From Aldehydirespirator sp965220345 (GTDB lineage: Bacteria; Actinomycetota; Acidimicrobiia; Acidimicrobiales; Aldehydirespiratoraceae), in assembly GCA_965220345.1 (NCBI GenBank), contig OZ244822.1, positions 806,001 to 870,000 on the forward strand: DNA of 64,000 nucleotides, written 5' to 3'. The notes below the pieces were generated by a model. That model did no database searches. It was not told the origin of the DNA and saw only the letters and a program-made list of their open reading frames with translations. How positions within the stretch are numbered: position 1 is the stretch's first letter; each line of letters opens with the position of its first letter. Positions 17,355 through 26,013 of the stretch are shown here, in pieces. Position numbers and translations under genes: made by a program.

Positions 17355-17713
17355 ACCGGCAATTCCTGCTGAGCTTGGAAATGCTCTAAGGCAGCTATAA
17401 GGCTGTCACGAGCGACGGTTAGATCGACTAGAGCGTTGCGGGCGGCGGCACGGCCTGATTCGGTCAGTGAGTAGAGGCGCCGGTCTGGTCCGCTAACCGA
17501 ATCAACCCACTTTGAGGTAACCAGGTCACGTTGTTGCATGGTTCGTAGCGCACGATAAACCGCGGCAAGATCCACTGGCAGCCCCAACGATTTGACCGTC
17601 TCACAAAGTTCGTAACCGTATGAAGTGCTTTCACGTTGCAGGCTGAGCAGCAAAAAGGCACCTAGGAAGCGTCTGGGCAGACCTTCGCTGCTTTCAGTGG
17701 CCACGCTGCTCAT
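17351..17713 (-). CDS. PadR-family transcriptional regulator
   Basis: 120 residues: FLGAFLLLSLQRESTSYGYEL opens the winged helix, then VDLAAVYRALRTMQQRDLVTS is the recognition helix/wing, and DRRLYSLTESGRAA completes the PadR pattern. A short C-terminal helix follows. PadR proteins are usually repressors that sense small molecules. It is translationally coupled on both sides (four-base overlaps), inside the maturation operon. It may control this operon or the divergent hydrogenase operon, but no operator could be identified. Confidence 0.85.
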   Translation of the reverse strand: MSSVATESSEGLPRRFLGAFLLLSLQRESTSYGYELCETVKSLGLPVDLAAVYRALRTMQQRDLVTSKWVDSVSGPDRRLYSLTESGRAAARNALVDLTVARDSLIAALEHFQAQQELPV

Positions 17714-18312
17714 GATTGATCGCCATCGCCCGCTGCGTCATTTCTACTGTGCCCGCTGCGACTGCCGTTGCTGCCGCCACTGTTGTGGCTATGACCTTGA
17801 TTATCGGTGTTGGTGTGGCCGTTGTCGTGGCTGTGGCTATGGGTGCGGTCGTGCATGTGATTGTGACCGTGGTCTTCGCCTGTGGCGAGGCGATGCGCTA
17901 CGCAGGCTTCGGCTTCATCGACGGATGCGTGACACCAGCAGTCGTCGCTGCATTCGCCGTGTGAGGGCTTGGTGAGGTCAGCGAAAGCTTCATGAAACTC
18001 TCGCGCGCCGCGTTCTAAACCAAACTCCGACAAGGCATACCAGTCACCGTCACGCACTAGATAACCCTCGGTGACAAGACGATCAAGATAGGTCATACCG
18101 ATAGCTGCATCCACTCCGAGGAAGCGTTCGATCAAGCCTGGGTCAACTACATCGCCGAACCCTTCGCCGCGTAGCCAATACATCACCTGAAGTATCTCGC
18201 TGCGCCAGTAGAGAGCCGCTAAAGCGCCGGATTTAGGGGACGCGGCGGTGCTCACAGCAAGCAGCGGCCCGTTCGGCCTGGGTCGCCTTGGCCCATTTCG
18301 CCCTTGAAGCAT
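17710..18312 (-). CDS. Winged-helix protein with Cys cluster and His-rich tail, probable metal-binding accessory
   Basis: About 200 residues. The first 120 form a winged-helix-like region (GLIERFLGVDAAIGMTYLDR, LVTEGYLVRDGDWYALSEFG). Then comes HGECSDDCWCHASVDEAEAC with four cysteines and two histidines. The tail holds many histidines in alternating H-x-H patterns (GHNHMHDRTHSHSHDNGH), like the nickel-storage stretches of HypB or SlyD. I infer nickel storage or sensing next to the CooC-like ATPase. The start is uncertain: ATG 18312 has no good ribosome site, and GTG or ATG codons downstream are possible. No family name is recognised. Confidence 0.6.
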   Translation of the reverse strand: MLQGRNGPRRPRPNGPLLAVSTAASPKSGALAALYWRSEILQVMYWLRGEGFGDVVDPGLIERFLGVDAAIGMTYLDRLVTEGYLVRDGDWYALSEFGLERGAREFHEAFADLTKPSHGECSDDCWCHASVDEAEACVAHRLATGEDHGHNHMHDRTHSHSHDNGHTNTDNQGHSHNSGGSNGSRSGHSRNDAAGDGDQS

Positions 18313-18367
18313 GGGACTTGCCGGGGTTCAAGGGTTTGTCGGGATGCGAGAATACAGCGCATCAAAT

Positions 18368-18676
18368 TCACGATTGAGGCTCGGAACTCGTGTCGGTGCC
18401 TGTGTCAGAACTTGCGATGGTCGCTGTGATGCTTTCGGCTTTGGTTGAAACAGTTTCGAGCGCGCCAGCGATGACGTTCAACTGTTCGTTGACTTTGAGC
18501 ACCGAAGGACCAACCGAAGCGCACTGGGTCTCGATGGCACGCACCCCGAATGTGACTTTGCCAAGCGATGTCGAAATGCGCCTCAGCGAGCCTGCTATCA
18601 GGATCAGATACACCGCCAGCGCCCCAACAAAAACCACTATCTCGACCACGGTCAACACGATCAGCAAGTTGCGCAT
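18368..18676 (-). CDS. Single-pass membrane protein C of the hydrogenase accessory operon
   Basis: 102 residues. One N-terminal membrane helix (LLIVLTVVEIVVFVGALAVY) is followed by a soluble helical region (RRISTSLGKVTFGVRAIETQ) and a Ser/Thr-rich tail. It resembles DUF948-type helical proteins in pattern only. The start overlaps the preceding gene's stop by one base. Together with the two upstream genes it makes a set of three small, similarly built proteins ahead of the maturation genes. I infer membrane tethering or electron-transfer partners of the hydrogenase. Confidence 0.6.
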   Translation of the reverse strand: MRNLLIVLTVVEIVVFVGALAVYLILIAGSLRRISTSLGKVTFGVRAIETQCASVGPSVLKVNEQLNVIAGALETVSTKAESITATIASSDTGTDTSSEPQS

Positions 18677-19005
18677 CAGCCGTCTCCTTCTGCTGGTGGC
18701 ACTGCTGCCACAGGTGCTGCCGTTGGTGCCTGAACTGCTGGTGTCGCTTGTGCGAGCGCCTCATCCAAAAACGCGTCGTGTTGCAGGGCCTCAGCTGTGA
18801 AGCCATCAAGGCGTACAGTGGTTTGGTGCAGCATCCAAGTGGTGGCGGTATTGCGAGCCACCTGCTTGCCTGTCTCCCAGATGGCATCCGAGCCCGCTTC
18901 GATGCGACGCACTTTGCGATAAAAGATCTGCAGCAGTGTTACAGCCACTAGGCACACCACCAAGCCCAGTGCCAGAGTCAGCCACCAAAGCGCTTCAGTG
19001 CTCAT
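18676..19005 (-). CDS. Single-pass membrane protein B of the hydrogenase accessory operon
   Basis: 109 residues. An N-terminal membrane helix (WWLTLALGLVVCLVAVTLLQ) is followed by basic FYRKVRRIEAGSDAIWETGK and a helical domain (NTATTWMLHQTTVRLDGFTA) with an Ala/Pro-rich tail. Start and stop overlap both neighbours by one base. No known family is recognised. Its placement and build match its neighbours A and C. Confidence 0.6.
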   Translation of the reverse strand: MSTEALWWLTLALGLVVCLVAVTLLQIFYRKVRRIEAGSDAIWETGKQVARNTATTWMLHQTTVRLDGFTAEALQHDAFLDEALAQATPAVQAPTAAPVAAVPPAEGDG

Positions 19006-19292
19006 CAGCCTCTCCCGCTTCTGCCAGCCACACTTCTGCCAGCCCCATTCTTGGCAGCGAGATGTTCACGCACTGCGCCAGCACCATCGGTAATGCGTTC
19101 GATTGCAGTGTTGACATCGTTGACTGCCCAAAGAATTGCCGTGTTGTCACGAGACTGTTGCAACGCCGCCAATATCGCCTCGGCCTGCACAGCGGCACGG
19201 TGTGCGCCGCGGATCATCAACAACAGCAGCACAACCACAGCCAGTATTAGTCCGCCCCCGATCAAATAACCGATGATCCATCCCGTGGACAC
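19005..19292 (-). CDS. Single-pass membrane protein A, first gene of the minus-strand hydrogenase operon
   Basis: 95 residues from a GTG, with a GGGAGGG ribosome site a few bases upstream. The membrane helix is IIGYLIGGGLILAVVVLLLL, followed by a helical cytoplasmic domain (ILAALQQSRDNTAILWAVND) and a basic tail. It heads the operon that runs down to hypE. The 119 bases before it contain no gene; TATGAT at 19329-19334 on the minus strand is a possible -10 box without a clear -35. Confidence 0.6.
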   Translation of the reverse strand: MSTGWIIGYLIGGGLILAVVVLLLLMIRGAHRAAVQAEAILAALQQSRDNTAILWAVNDVNTAIERITDGAGAVREHLAAKNGAGRSVAGRSGRG

Positions 19293-19411
19293 AAGCCCTC
19301 CCTCAGCCGCTAGCTATGACCACCACAGATCATAACCCGCTACCCACCACTAGATGCAATTCACACATAGCGCAGACACGCAGCCAAGTCGCTATCCCAG
19401 CGGGGATCGAC

Positions 19412-19798
19412 TCAAGCGGAAGTGATGTCGGTGAGCGCGAAGTCGTCGCCCTTGAACAGCAGCCGTTCTCTCTCGGTGCGGGCCAAGGCGTAGGCGAAAC
19501 AGTCACCAAAGTTGAGCGAAGCGGGATGGTTGCCCTTGCCGAAGCGTTGCCAAGCTTGACGCGCCGCCTGGGCGTGTTCGACGGTGACGGGTTCCAGTTC
19601 CACAGGGGCCCGTTCCATGAGCAGGTCGAGTTCGTGACCGCCAGCAGCTCCAGCACGATGCTCAACAACGATGGCCGCCTCCAGATAATTGGCGACCGAC
19701 ATGCGAGAGCAATCCGATTCCGCGATCGCTCTCGCGTAATGATCGGAATCGGGCTCGTTGAGCAGGATCGCTAGGAGCGCAGAGGTATCCACGATCAT
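19412..19798 (-). CDS. vapC: PIN-domain ribonuclease toxin (VapC family)
   Basis: 128 residues. PIN acidic residues: D4 in IVDTSALLAIL, a Glu in SVANYLEAAIVVE, Asp in LNFGDCFAYALA, and Asp in LFKGDDFALTD, all in canonical order. VapC toxins cleave tRNA or rRNA. It overlaps the upstream antitoxin by four bases. It sits between the two halves of the hydrogenase island. Confidence 0.92.
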   Translation of the reverse strand: MIVDTSALLAILLNEPDSDHYARAIAESDCSRMSVANYLEAAIVVEHRAGAAGGHELDLLMERAPVELEPVTVEHAQAARQAWQRFGKGNHPASLNFGDCFAYALARTERERLLFKGDDFALTDITSA

Positions 19799-20052
19799 TT
19801 CGGCAGCCCGTGCTCGTCATAGAGAAAGTCACCATGAGCGACGGTGGCTGGTTCGTCGGCCAGCAGGCGAGCACAGCGCTGTCCGATGGCCTGCAATTCC
19901 AGGAACCGGGCCTCGACGCTGCACTTACGCTTCTCTCGCTCCAGACGCTCCCTGAGAGCCACCGTGATCGCGCCGGTCTTCGTCTCACCGGTAAGAAGCG
20001 CAAGCTCTCCAGCGAGCTGGCAGGTCTCGTCGTTCTTGATGTTGAGTCCCAT
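19795..20052 (-). CDS. vapB: VapB-type antitoxin (PSK/transcription-factor family)
   Basis: 85 residues from ATG 20052. AAAGGA just upstream decides this start over one 19 codons earlier. MGLNIKNDETCQLAGELALL then TGETKTGAITVALRERL is the classic PSK-type VapB DNA-binding N-terminus. The C-terminal part (LYDEHGLPK) is the toxin-binding end. It is coupled to vapC by a four-base overlap. Confidence 0.9.
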   Translation of the reverse strand: MGLNIKNDETCQLAGELALLTGETKTGAITVALRERLEREKRKCSVEARFLELQAIGQRCARLLADEPATVAHGDFLYDEHGLPK

Positions 20053-20240
20053 TGATTTCCTTTCCGGCATTTTTCTCCACGCCATTTTCTCCAGCGCCGA
20101 GCCGGTCACCCAAAAGGTAGACTCAAGTCAGCGTTGTCTACCATACAGCGAGTCCGCAAAGCGACGAACTCCAAGACTGCGGACTCCCGGCATCTGGGTC
20201 GGGATCCCTCAACGATCAGCAGGGAGCTGAAACGCAGCCG

Positions 20241-20585
20241 TCATGACGTTGGCGAATCAAGCTCGCCCGCATCGGAGGCACCGTCGACTGCATCATCACC
20301 ATCATCGTCGGGCAGGTCGTGCAAGGTGAAACGGCCCGGTTTCATCAAGAAGCCCTCGATCCTCCCCACACGCTCCTCAATTCTCCCCACACGCCGATTG
20401 GTCTTGTTCAACTCCACGCCTAGCCGGTCGACTTTGGTCTCGACTCCGCCCATCCGCGTTTCGACTCCGTCGATCCTGCTGCCAAGACGGTCCTCGAGCC
20501 GGTTCATCTGATTGAGCAGCACCGAGATCGTCGTCAGGTTGGATACGACGATCGCGATCACGATGGTGACTGTGCTGGCATCCAT
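20241..20585 (-). CDS. Small membrane-anchored coiled-coil protein
   Basis: 114 residues from ATG 20585 (GGAGG ten bases upstream). One membrane helix (STVTIVIAIVVSNLTTISVL) leads into a coiled coil with heptads of short I/V-x-x-V units (RLGSRIDGVETRMGGVETKV), and ends in an Asp-rich tail. It resembles generic DUF1640-like proteins only in pattern. The gene at 40778-41155 has the same plan, so this may be a family of the organism. Its role is unknown. Confidence 0.6.
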   Translation of the reverse strand: MDASTVTIVIAIVVSNLTTISVLLNQMNRLEDRLGSRIDGVETRMGGVETKVDRLGVELNKTNRRVGRIEERVGRIEGFLMKPGRFTLHDLPDDDGDDAVDGASDAGELDSPTS

Positions 20586-20887
20586 GCTGATGCCACCTCC
20601 TCTCTGATCCACCTGCTCTCTGATTAAATGATAACACACCATGAAACGCTTAGCAAGCGCAGATTTTACTTGATAAATAATAATATTGCATCACAGTTCA
20701 GTCTGCACTCAACGCCTGCATAACATCCATGCACAGGCGAGTTGCTTAGAGGCGACAGGCAGCAGGCGGCCTGCCCGCAACATGAGCCAGCGGCTTCACA
20801 AGAACCGACAACTAACTAGATGTTTTTCGCATATAGTGCTAGGATTGATGCTCCCGGCCAAGGGGCAACTATCTGGAGGCTTGTTTC
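20586..20887. promoter_or_regulatory. Intergenic region upstream of the hydrogenase structural operon
   Basis: About 300 bases, locally AT-rich (20620-20700), between the minus-strand coiled-coil gene and the plus-strand hydrogenase genes. TATAGT (20834-20839) and TAGGAT (near 20840-20846) are possible -10 boxes, but neither has a convincing -35. GGAGG at 20875-20879 is the ribosome site of the small subunit, eight bases before its GTG. No operator was found. Confidence 0.35.
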
Positions 20888-22123
20888 GTGGTTCAATACA
20901 CCGCAGTCGCACCCGACTCAACTCACGGCGATCTTGAAGCCAAGCCGCTCATCACCGACGGCGCAGACCCGCTCGCACCAATAGCACTTCGCAGTCCTCT
21001 GCGTCCCAAACGATCCGATCTGGTTTCTCAAGGACCTCTTGAGAAGGCATACCTGTTTTGGATTGTGGGTGCTAGCTGCGACGGTTGCACTATCGCCATT
21101 TCGGGTGCTACCCACCCCCGAGTCGAAGATCTGCTCACTGGAAGAGTCCCCGGGCTGCCGCGCATTGAGTTGATACACACAGTGTTGTCGGTGGAATCAG
21201 GGGCGGAATGGACTGAGAACCTGCGTCTCGCTGCCGAAGGCAAACTTGATGCCCCCTACCTGATTTTTTGGGAAGGGTCAATCATGGACGAGACCCTTTC
21301 GGGCGAGCACGGCTACTGGATGGGCTTAGGAGAGGACCCGACCGACGGTCGTCAGATAACCAGCTTGGAATGGCTCGACCGGCTAGCCCCCGGTGCCGCG
21401 GCGGTGCTTTCGATAGGAACCTGCGCCTGCTGGGGAGGCATTCCCGCAGCACAGGGCAACCCCACTGGTGCCATGGGCGTGATGGACCATCTCGGCAAGG
21501 ACTACCGCTCGGCTCTGGGACTGCCGGTGATAAACATTCCGGGCTGCTCGCCGGTGGGCGACAACATCACCGAAACCGCCGCTGCGGCTCTGCTGTTCCT
21601 AAACGGCCTAGCACCATTGCCGGAGTTCGACGAACTGGGTCGCCCTGCCTGGCTATTCACAGAAACCGTTCATCGTCACTGCCCCCGGGCTGGCTACTAC
21701 GAAGAGGGCGTTTTCGCCCACTCCTACGGCGACAAGGAATGCCTGGTTGAGTTGGGCTGCTGGGGTCCGGTGGTGCAATGCAACATCGCCGAGCGGGGTA
21801 TCGTTGACGGTCACGGCGGCTGCATGAACATGGGCGGTATCTGCATCGGATGCACCATGCCCGGCTTTCCCGACAAGTTCTCGCCGATATATGAGCGGCC
21901 GCCGGGGGCTTTGCTTTCGACCAACACCAACCGTGTGATGGGCGGATTTATCAGACGTATGCGCCAACTATCACAATCCGACAAAATGCGCTCAACGAGG
22001 TGGCATGAAGACCGTGACCTGCCCAGCGGTTGGGGCCGCTACAAGACTCAGCCGGTAGGCACCGAGCGCCTGATCCATCGGCTCTATTCGCGTAAACAGC
22101 ATTCACACGAGGGAGGCCACTAG
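20888..22123 (+). CDS. hhyS: [NiFe]-hydrogenase small subunit, group 1h-like
   Basis: 411 residues from GTG 20888. Seen: VGASCDGCTIAISGATHPRV (proximal cluster), AVLSIGTCACWGGIPAAQGNPTG, INIPGCSPVGDN, HCPRAGYYEEGVF and ELGCWGPVVQCNI, GGICIGCTMPGFPDKF. These are the cysteines of three Fe-S clusters passing electrons from the active site. There is no Tat signal, as in actinobacterial group 1h enzymes, the high-affinity type that oxidises atmospheric H2. The proximal site has CDGC rather than the usual spacing; group 1h enzymes are known for an unusual Asp ligand. Start of a plus-strand operon with the large subunit and accessory genes. Subgroup assignment is from remembered sequence features, not a tree. 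Confidence 0.88.
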   Translation: MVQYTAVAPDSTHGDLEAKPLITDGADPLAPIALRSPLRPKRSDLVSQGPLEKAYLFWIVGASCDGCTIAISGATHPRVEDLLTGRVPGLPRIELIHTVLSVESGAEWTENLRLAAEGKLDAPYLIFWEGSIMDETLSGEHGYWMGLGEDPTDGRQITSLEWLDRLAPGAAAVLSIGTCACWGGIPAAQGNPTGAMGVMDHLGKDYRSALGLPVINIPGCSPVGDNITETAAAALLFLNGLAPLPEFDELGRPAWLFTETVHRHCPRAGYYEEGVFAHSYGDKECLVELGCWGPVVQCNIAERGIVDGHGGCMNMGGICIGCTMPGFPDKFSPIYERPPGALLSTNTNRVMGGFIRRMRQLSQSDKMRSTRWHEDRDLPSGWGRYKTQPVGTERLIHRLYSRKQHSHEGGH

Positions 22124-22129
22124 CCGCCA

Positions 22130-24022
22130 ATGTGTTTCAAGAACCTACCTATCGTTTTTGACGACGACGGCAAAGCCCGTCTGCGTGACGGCATGAACAA
22201 CCCATATGCGGTAGCTGTTGCCGAGCCACGAGACTTTGTGCGCAGCGCGCAGGGGCGCAGCAGCGCGGGTGCTTTGGCGGCACCTCCACGGCTGCGGGAA
22301 TGGAGCATTGACCCGGTAACTAGAGTCGCCGGTGCGCTGGCCGTGCATACCGTCCTTGACTTGGAGACCCGCAAAGCGGTGGAAGCCCACTCACAGGCAA
22401 TGCTGTTTCGCGGCTATGAGATCATCCTCAAAGGCCGCGACCCCCGCGATGCCATCGACATCTCATCACGGGCCTGTGGTGTGTGCGGCGGGGTTCACGC
22501 CACAGTGTCATCGCTAGCTATTGAGATGGCATTCGGTATCCAGCCGCCGCCGCTCGGCGTGTGCGTGCGCAACCTCGGCGAAGTAGCCGAAATGTTCTAT
22601 GACCATCCGCTGCATTTGGGGCTTTTGGCGGGGCCTGACTATTCGACTGCCATCGTGTCGGTCACCAACCCCGAACTGGTGGATCTGGCAGCGAAAACTC
22701 TGGCACCTCACGCTGATGTGCATGGCTACATCACAATCAAAGACCTGATGGACGGCTTCAACCCACTAGAGGGTTCCATTTATCTAGAAGCCTTGGAGTA
22801 CACCCGCATTGCCCGCAAAATGTGCACGCTGATGTACGGCAAATATCCGCACCCGTCGACGCTTGTGCCCGGCGGTGTGTCCACCACAGTCAGTACCACC
22901 ACATTCAATGAGTACTACGCCAACCTCGGTCTGATCTTCGATTACGCCAAGCGATTGGCCGGGATCTGGGACGACATCTGCGACTTCTTCTTGCAAGCTG
23001 ACCCGTCTTACAGCGAGGTCGGACTGCGGCCTTCCAACCTGATCCAGACAGGCATCTGGGACGACCCGTCGGTCTACGATGCTTGCTACGCCAACATCAA
23101 CGCTTGGGGACAGGCTCGCTATTCGGCACCTGGCATCATCACCGACGGCGAACTCATCACCACCAAACTCACCGAGATCAACATGGGTATCGAGGAGTTC
23201 GTGGAGCACTCCTACTACGAAGACTGGACTACTAACGGAAACGGCGCAGTGCGTTTCGCTGCTGACGAACTAGGCAACCCGTTGTCGCCGTATCACGCTT
23301 GGAACAAAGAAACCATTCCCCGCCCGCAGGGCAAGAACTTCAAAGAGAAATACTCATGGGACACAGCACCCCGCTGGGATCGTCTCTCCATGGAAACAGG
23401 TGTCTACGGACGCATGTGGACCACAGCCATGGCTCAGCAACTGCCTGATAATCCCTATATAGAAGCAACCGGAGACGGCCTGCGAATGCTTTTACCAGCG
23501 CACGACCTGCCCGAAACCGAACTGTTCTGGAAGATTCCTTCCAAGCTGAACGCTTTCGAGCGAAACCGCGGGCGGGCCTACGGAGTTGCTTTCACTGCCG
23601 CTATCGGAATGATCTGTCTCATGCAAGCTTTCGAGTATTGGCGCAAAGGCGAAACCAGCGTTTCAACTTCGTTCAAAGTGCCACGAGATGAGCGTGTGTC
23701 TGCGGGCTTCTGGGAGGCTGGACGAGGTTATTTGACCCATCACATGCACATGGACAAGGGACGTTTGATCAACTATCAGATCAACACGCCGTCAACCTGG
23801 AACGCTTCGCCGCGTGACCCTTTTGGGCATCCTGGGCCTTACGAGGAAGCCATCGTGGGCACACCCATCCTGGAAAGCGTGTCCGACGACGACATCAAAG
23901 GCATCGACATCTTGCGCGCAATACGCAGTTTCGATCCTTGTATGCCGTGCACTACCCACATGGACACAGGCCGAGGTGTGATAACCCGCGAAGTCAACTC
24001 TTGCGGGTGCACACTGGAGTGA
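22130..24022 (+). CDS. hhyL: [NiFe]-hydrogenase large subunit, group 1h-like
   Basis: 630 residues. L1 motif RACGVCGGVH (about residues 113-122) and L2 motif DPCMPCTTH (about 602-610) supply the four cysteines that bind Ni and Fe. A C-terminal peptide of about 20 residues after the L2 histidine (containing CGC) is the processed tail removed by a HycI-type protease. WSIDPVTRVAGALAVHTVLD is the family's N-terminal beta strand region. The ATGA-like junction with the next gene (TGATG) implies coupling. Six bases separate it from hhyS. All cysteines are TGC/TGT; no selenocysteine. Confidence 0.92.
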   Translation: MCFKNLPIVFDDDGKARLRDGMNNPYAVAVAEPRDFVRSAQGRSSAGALAAPPRLREWSIDPVTRVAGALAVHTVLDLETRKAVEAHSQAMLFRGYEIILKGRDPRDAIDISSRACGVCGGVHATVSSLAIEMAFGIQPPPLGVCVRNLGEVAEMFYDHPLHLGLLAGPDYSTAIVSVTNPELVDLAAKTLAPHADVHGYITIKDLMDGFNPLEGSIYLEALEYTRIARKMCTLMYGKYPHPSTLVPGGVSTTVSTTTFNEYYANLGLIFDYAKRLAGIWDDICDFFLQADPSYSEVGLRPSNLIQTGIWDDPSVYDACYANINAWGQARYSAPGIITDGELITTKLTEINMGIEEFVEHSYYEDWTTNGNGAVRFAADELGNPLSPYHAWNKETIPRPQGKNFKEKYSWDTAPRWDRLSMETGVYGRMWTTAMAQQLPDNPYIEATGDGLRMLLPAHDLPETELFWKIPSKLNAFERNRGRAYGVAFTAAIGMICLMQAFEYWRKGETSVSTSFKVPRDERVSAGFWEAGRGYLTHHMHMDKGRLINYQINTPSTWNASPRDPFGHPGPYEEAIVGTPILESVSDDDIKGIDILRAIRSFDPCMPCTTHMDTGRGVITREVNSCGCTLE

Positions 24023-24813
24023 TGCAAGCCGCAAGCGACGGCACCTTCCACGATCCTGACACTGGATTCCTGACCAAGCCGACACCGACTTGTGGGTCTA
24101 CATCCACAGAGGGCACAGTGACTTCAGTTGGTGACATCGCACAACGTTGGCAAGAACTATCTGATCAAGCTACCGCTCTGCCAGAACGCGACGAAGTGCT
24201 TGACACGTTGCTCGGCCCTGGCGCTTTAGTGAAATCGGGACGGGGTGAAGCCGGACCGGGCTGCACACTTGTGGGAGGCATCGGCTTGCCGTGGCTGCGT
24301 GATCTTGACTTCGGCACCAACTGGCTAGCTCGGGCCGCCGCACTCTCATGGCCCGACAATGTGGTTCTTGAGGATTTGTCGTATGCGGCGCACCGTGTGA
24401 TGCATCGCCTACAGGAACTGCAACCAGCACGAGTGGTGCTGCTGGGTTGTATGCCCCGCGGCAATACCCCGGCTGGCACTATCCGCCGTTATGCGCTGGC
24501 CGGACTAGACGAGCCTGACCCTGATGAAGTGCATGAACGCCTAGGTGAGGCGGTGGGCGGCATTGTCGATCTGGATCACACTCTTGCGGTGTGTCGCCAT
24601 TGGAAGGCTCTGCCATATGACACTGTGGTGATCGAGGTGGAGCCCGCCGAAAGCGAATTCGGTTGGGGTTTCTCTCAGCCAGTCGAGGACGCTGTGGGCG
24701 AGGTGCTTGACATGGTTCGCTATGAGGTGTCACGCAGCGAGGGATCAACCTGCAAAATTCCACCTAGAGACGCGTTTCTTGACAGAATTTCACCGAACGG
24801 CGAAAGCAACTGA
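24022..24813 (+). CDS. Divergent HycI-like (hydrogenase protease fold) protein
   Basis: 263 residues, ATG 24022 overlapping the large-subunit stop by one base. The N-terminal 60 residues are unique. Then GCTLVGGIGLPWLRDLDFG sits where HycI has GIGNxLxxDDG. RVVLLGCMPRGNTPAGTIRR sits where HycI has the VDAxxxGxxPGT motif, and VIEVEPAESEFGWGFSQPVE matches the family's VVGxxPxxxxxGxxLSxxV block. The metal-binding Asp residues of active proteases are changed. I infer a non-catalytic paralogue, perhaps a chaperone for the large-subunit tail, while the true protease is at 26014-26544. Alternative: an unrelated protein specific to group 1h loci. Confidence 0.45.
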   Translation: MQAASDGTFHDPDTGFLTKPTPTCGSTSTEGTVTSVGDIAQRWQELSDQATALPERDEVLDTLLGPGALVKSGRGEAGPGCTLVGGIGLPWLRDLDFGTNWLARAAALSWPDNVVLEDLSYAAHRVMHRLQELQPARVVLLGCMPRGNTPAGTIRRYALAGLDEPDPDEVHERLGEAVGGIVDLDHTLAVCRHWKALPYDTVVIEVEPAESEFGWGFSQPVEDAVGEVLDMVRYEVSRSEGSTCKIPPRDAFLDRISPNGESN

Positions 24814-24815
24814 TC

Positions 24816-25391
24816 TTGGCTGCGCCTGACGAACTCGCCTACAGCGACATACTCGGGCGGGCCGCTGAACTGGCAAGCAGTCTGCTGGAATGCGATGACA
24901 AACAGATCGCCGCCGATGCCGAAGAGCTGCTGGACTGGCTTGATGCCTACCATCGTGAGGGCTTGGGTCGGCTAATTGAGATGGTGCGGCAATGGCGCGG
25001 CGAGCTTTTTTTGGAGCAGGCAGCGCTTGATCCTGTGGTGGGCGAACTTCTAGCGACCTACGGACTAGGTGCCGACACTGACACGGCAGCCGTTGATCGT
25101 GTGGTGCAACTAGCGCTGGACGAGGTGCGTCCCTACATCCATTCCCACGGTGGCGAAGTAGAAGTGCTGTCAGTGAGCGACGGAGTTGTGGCATTGCGGA
25201 TGCATGGCACCTGCAACGGTTGCACCGCATCAGATGACACAGTAACACGTCACATTGAAACTGCGTTGCGTGAACATTGGATCGACTTCAGGCGTGTGGA
25301 AACCGAGCAGCACACCGCAGAGCCACACCCGCCGCCTACGACTTCTAGTCAGACAACCACCGGTTTGTCTATTGGGCTTCGGCCATCATGA
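24816..25391 (+). CDS. NifU C-terminal domain protein of the hydrogenase operon
   Basis: 191 residues from TTG 24816, two bases after the previous stop. The C-terminal part (LALDEVRPYIHSHGGEVEVL ... LRMHGTCNGCTASDDTV) is a NifU/Nfu domain with its C-x-x-C, which holds a transferable [4Fe-4S] cluster. The N-terminal 100 residues are helical (EELLDWLDAYHREGLGRLIE). Such Nfu proteins are commonly found beside group 1h hydrogenases. The likely job is cluster delivery to HhyS. It overlaps the next gene by four bases. Confidence 0.8.
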   Translation: MAAPDELAYSDILGRAAELASSLLECDDKQIAADAEELLDWLDAYHREGLGRLIEMVRQWRGELFLEQAALDPVVGELLATYGLGADTDTAAVDRVVQLALDEVRPYIHSHGGEVEVLSVSDGVVALRMHGTCNGCTASDDTVTRHIETALREHWIDFRRVETEQHTAEPHPPPTTSSQTTTGLSIGLRPS

Positions 25392-26005
25392 TCTCAGACC
25401 CCGAAGTCGCCGCTGCTGATACTGGCGAAGTCGTGGCTGCGTCTGAAGCAGAAACTGTGGCTGAAGCAGAAACTGAAGCTGATCTGTGTTTCAGCGCTCG
25501 GGCACTGGCACAAACCCACCCCATGACCGCAATGTCGCATCGCTACCGCCAAAAATGCATCGAACGCGAGCGCCGTCAGCAGCCTGTGAACGAACTTGCT
25601 GACTGGGCCGGGACTTCTCTTCTGGTGGGTTACTGCCTACGGCGCTGCGAAGAACAGGCAGTTCTGGCAATAGCTGGCTCTGAAAGCAGCACGGGTGTCA
25701 ATGGTGACGAGACCGACACCGAGACCGACACTGAAGCTACTGCCAGCAACGAGGTGCGCTCTGAAGACGTTGACCTTCACAGGGTGAATGCTCTCAGTGA
25801 ATCGCTAAGGACGGGTGATCCCGCAAGCGTCACTCTGCTAGAGGCGGATCTGGTCGTAGGGGCCCTTGATCGACTGATCGCCACCGAACTCGACAAGCGT
25901 CACGAACATATGCGTGAACAGCTCGACGACGAAGCCTGGACCGAACTCGGTGATTATCTGGCTTGGTGGGTGATCCACGGTTACGCCCTGCGAGCCAGCG
26001 AGTAA
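25388..26005 (+). CDS. Hydrogenase-operon protein of unknown function
   Basis: 205 residues. It begins with a low-complexity acidic stretch rich in Glu/Ala/Thr (EAETVAEAETEADLC), then a possible functional core (SHRYRQKCIERERRQQPVNE; ADWAGTSLLVGYCLRRCEEQ), a second acidic repeat (DETDTETDTEA) and a helical C-terminus (LDDEAWTELGDYLAWWVIHG). No domain was recognised. Translational coupling on its upstream side and eight bases to the protease gene make it part of the operon. Confidence 0.6.
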   Translation: MISDPEVAAADTGEVVAASEAETVAEAETEADLCFSARALAQTHPMTAMSHRYRQKCIERERRQQPVNELADWAGTSLLVGYCLRRCEEQAVLAIAGSESSTGVNGDETDTETDTEATASNEVRSEDVDLHRVNALSESLRTGDPASVTLLEADLVVGALDRLIATELDKRHEHMREQLDDEAWTELGDYLAWWVIHGYALRASE

Positions 26006-26013
26006 GCCTTGCG

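Noticed and set aside
22130..24022. Selenocysteine in the [NiFe] large subunit
   Set aside because: All four ligand codons are TGC/TGT and no in-frame TGA occurs before the stop.
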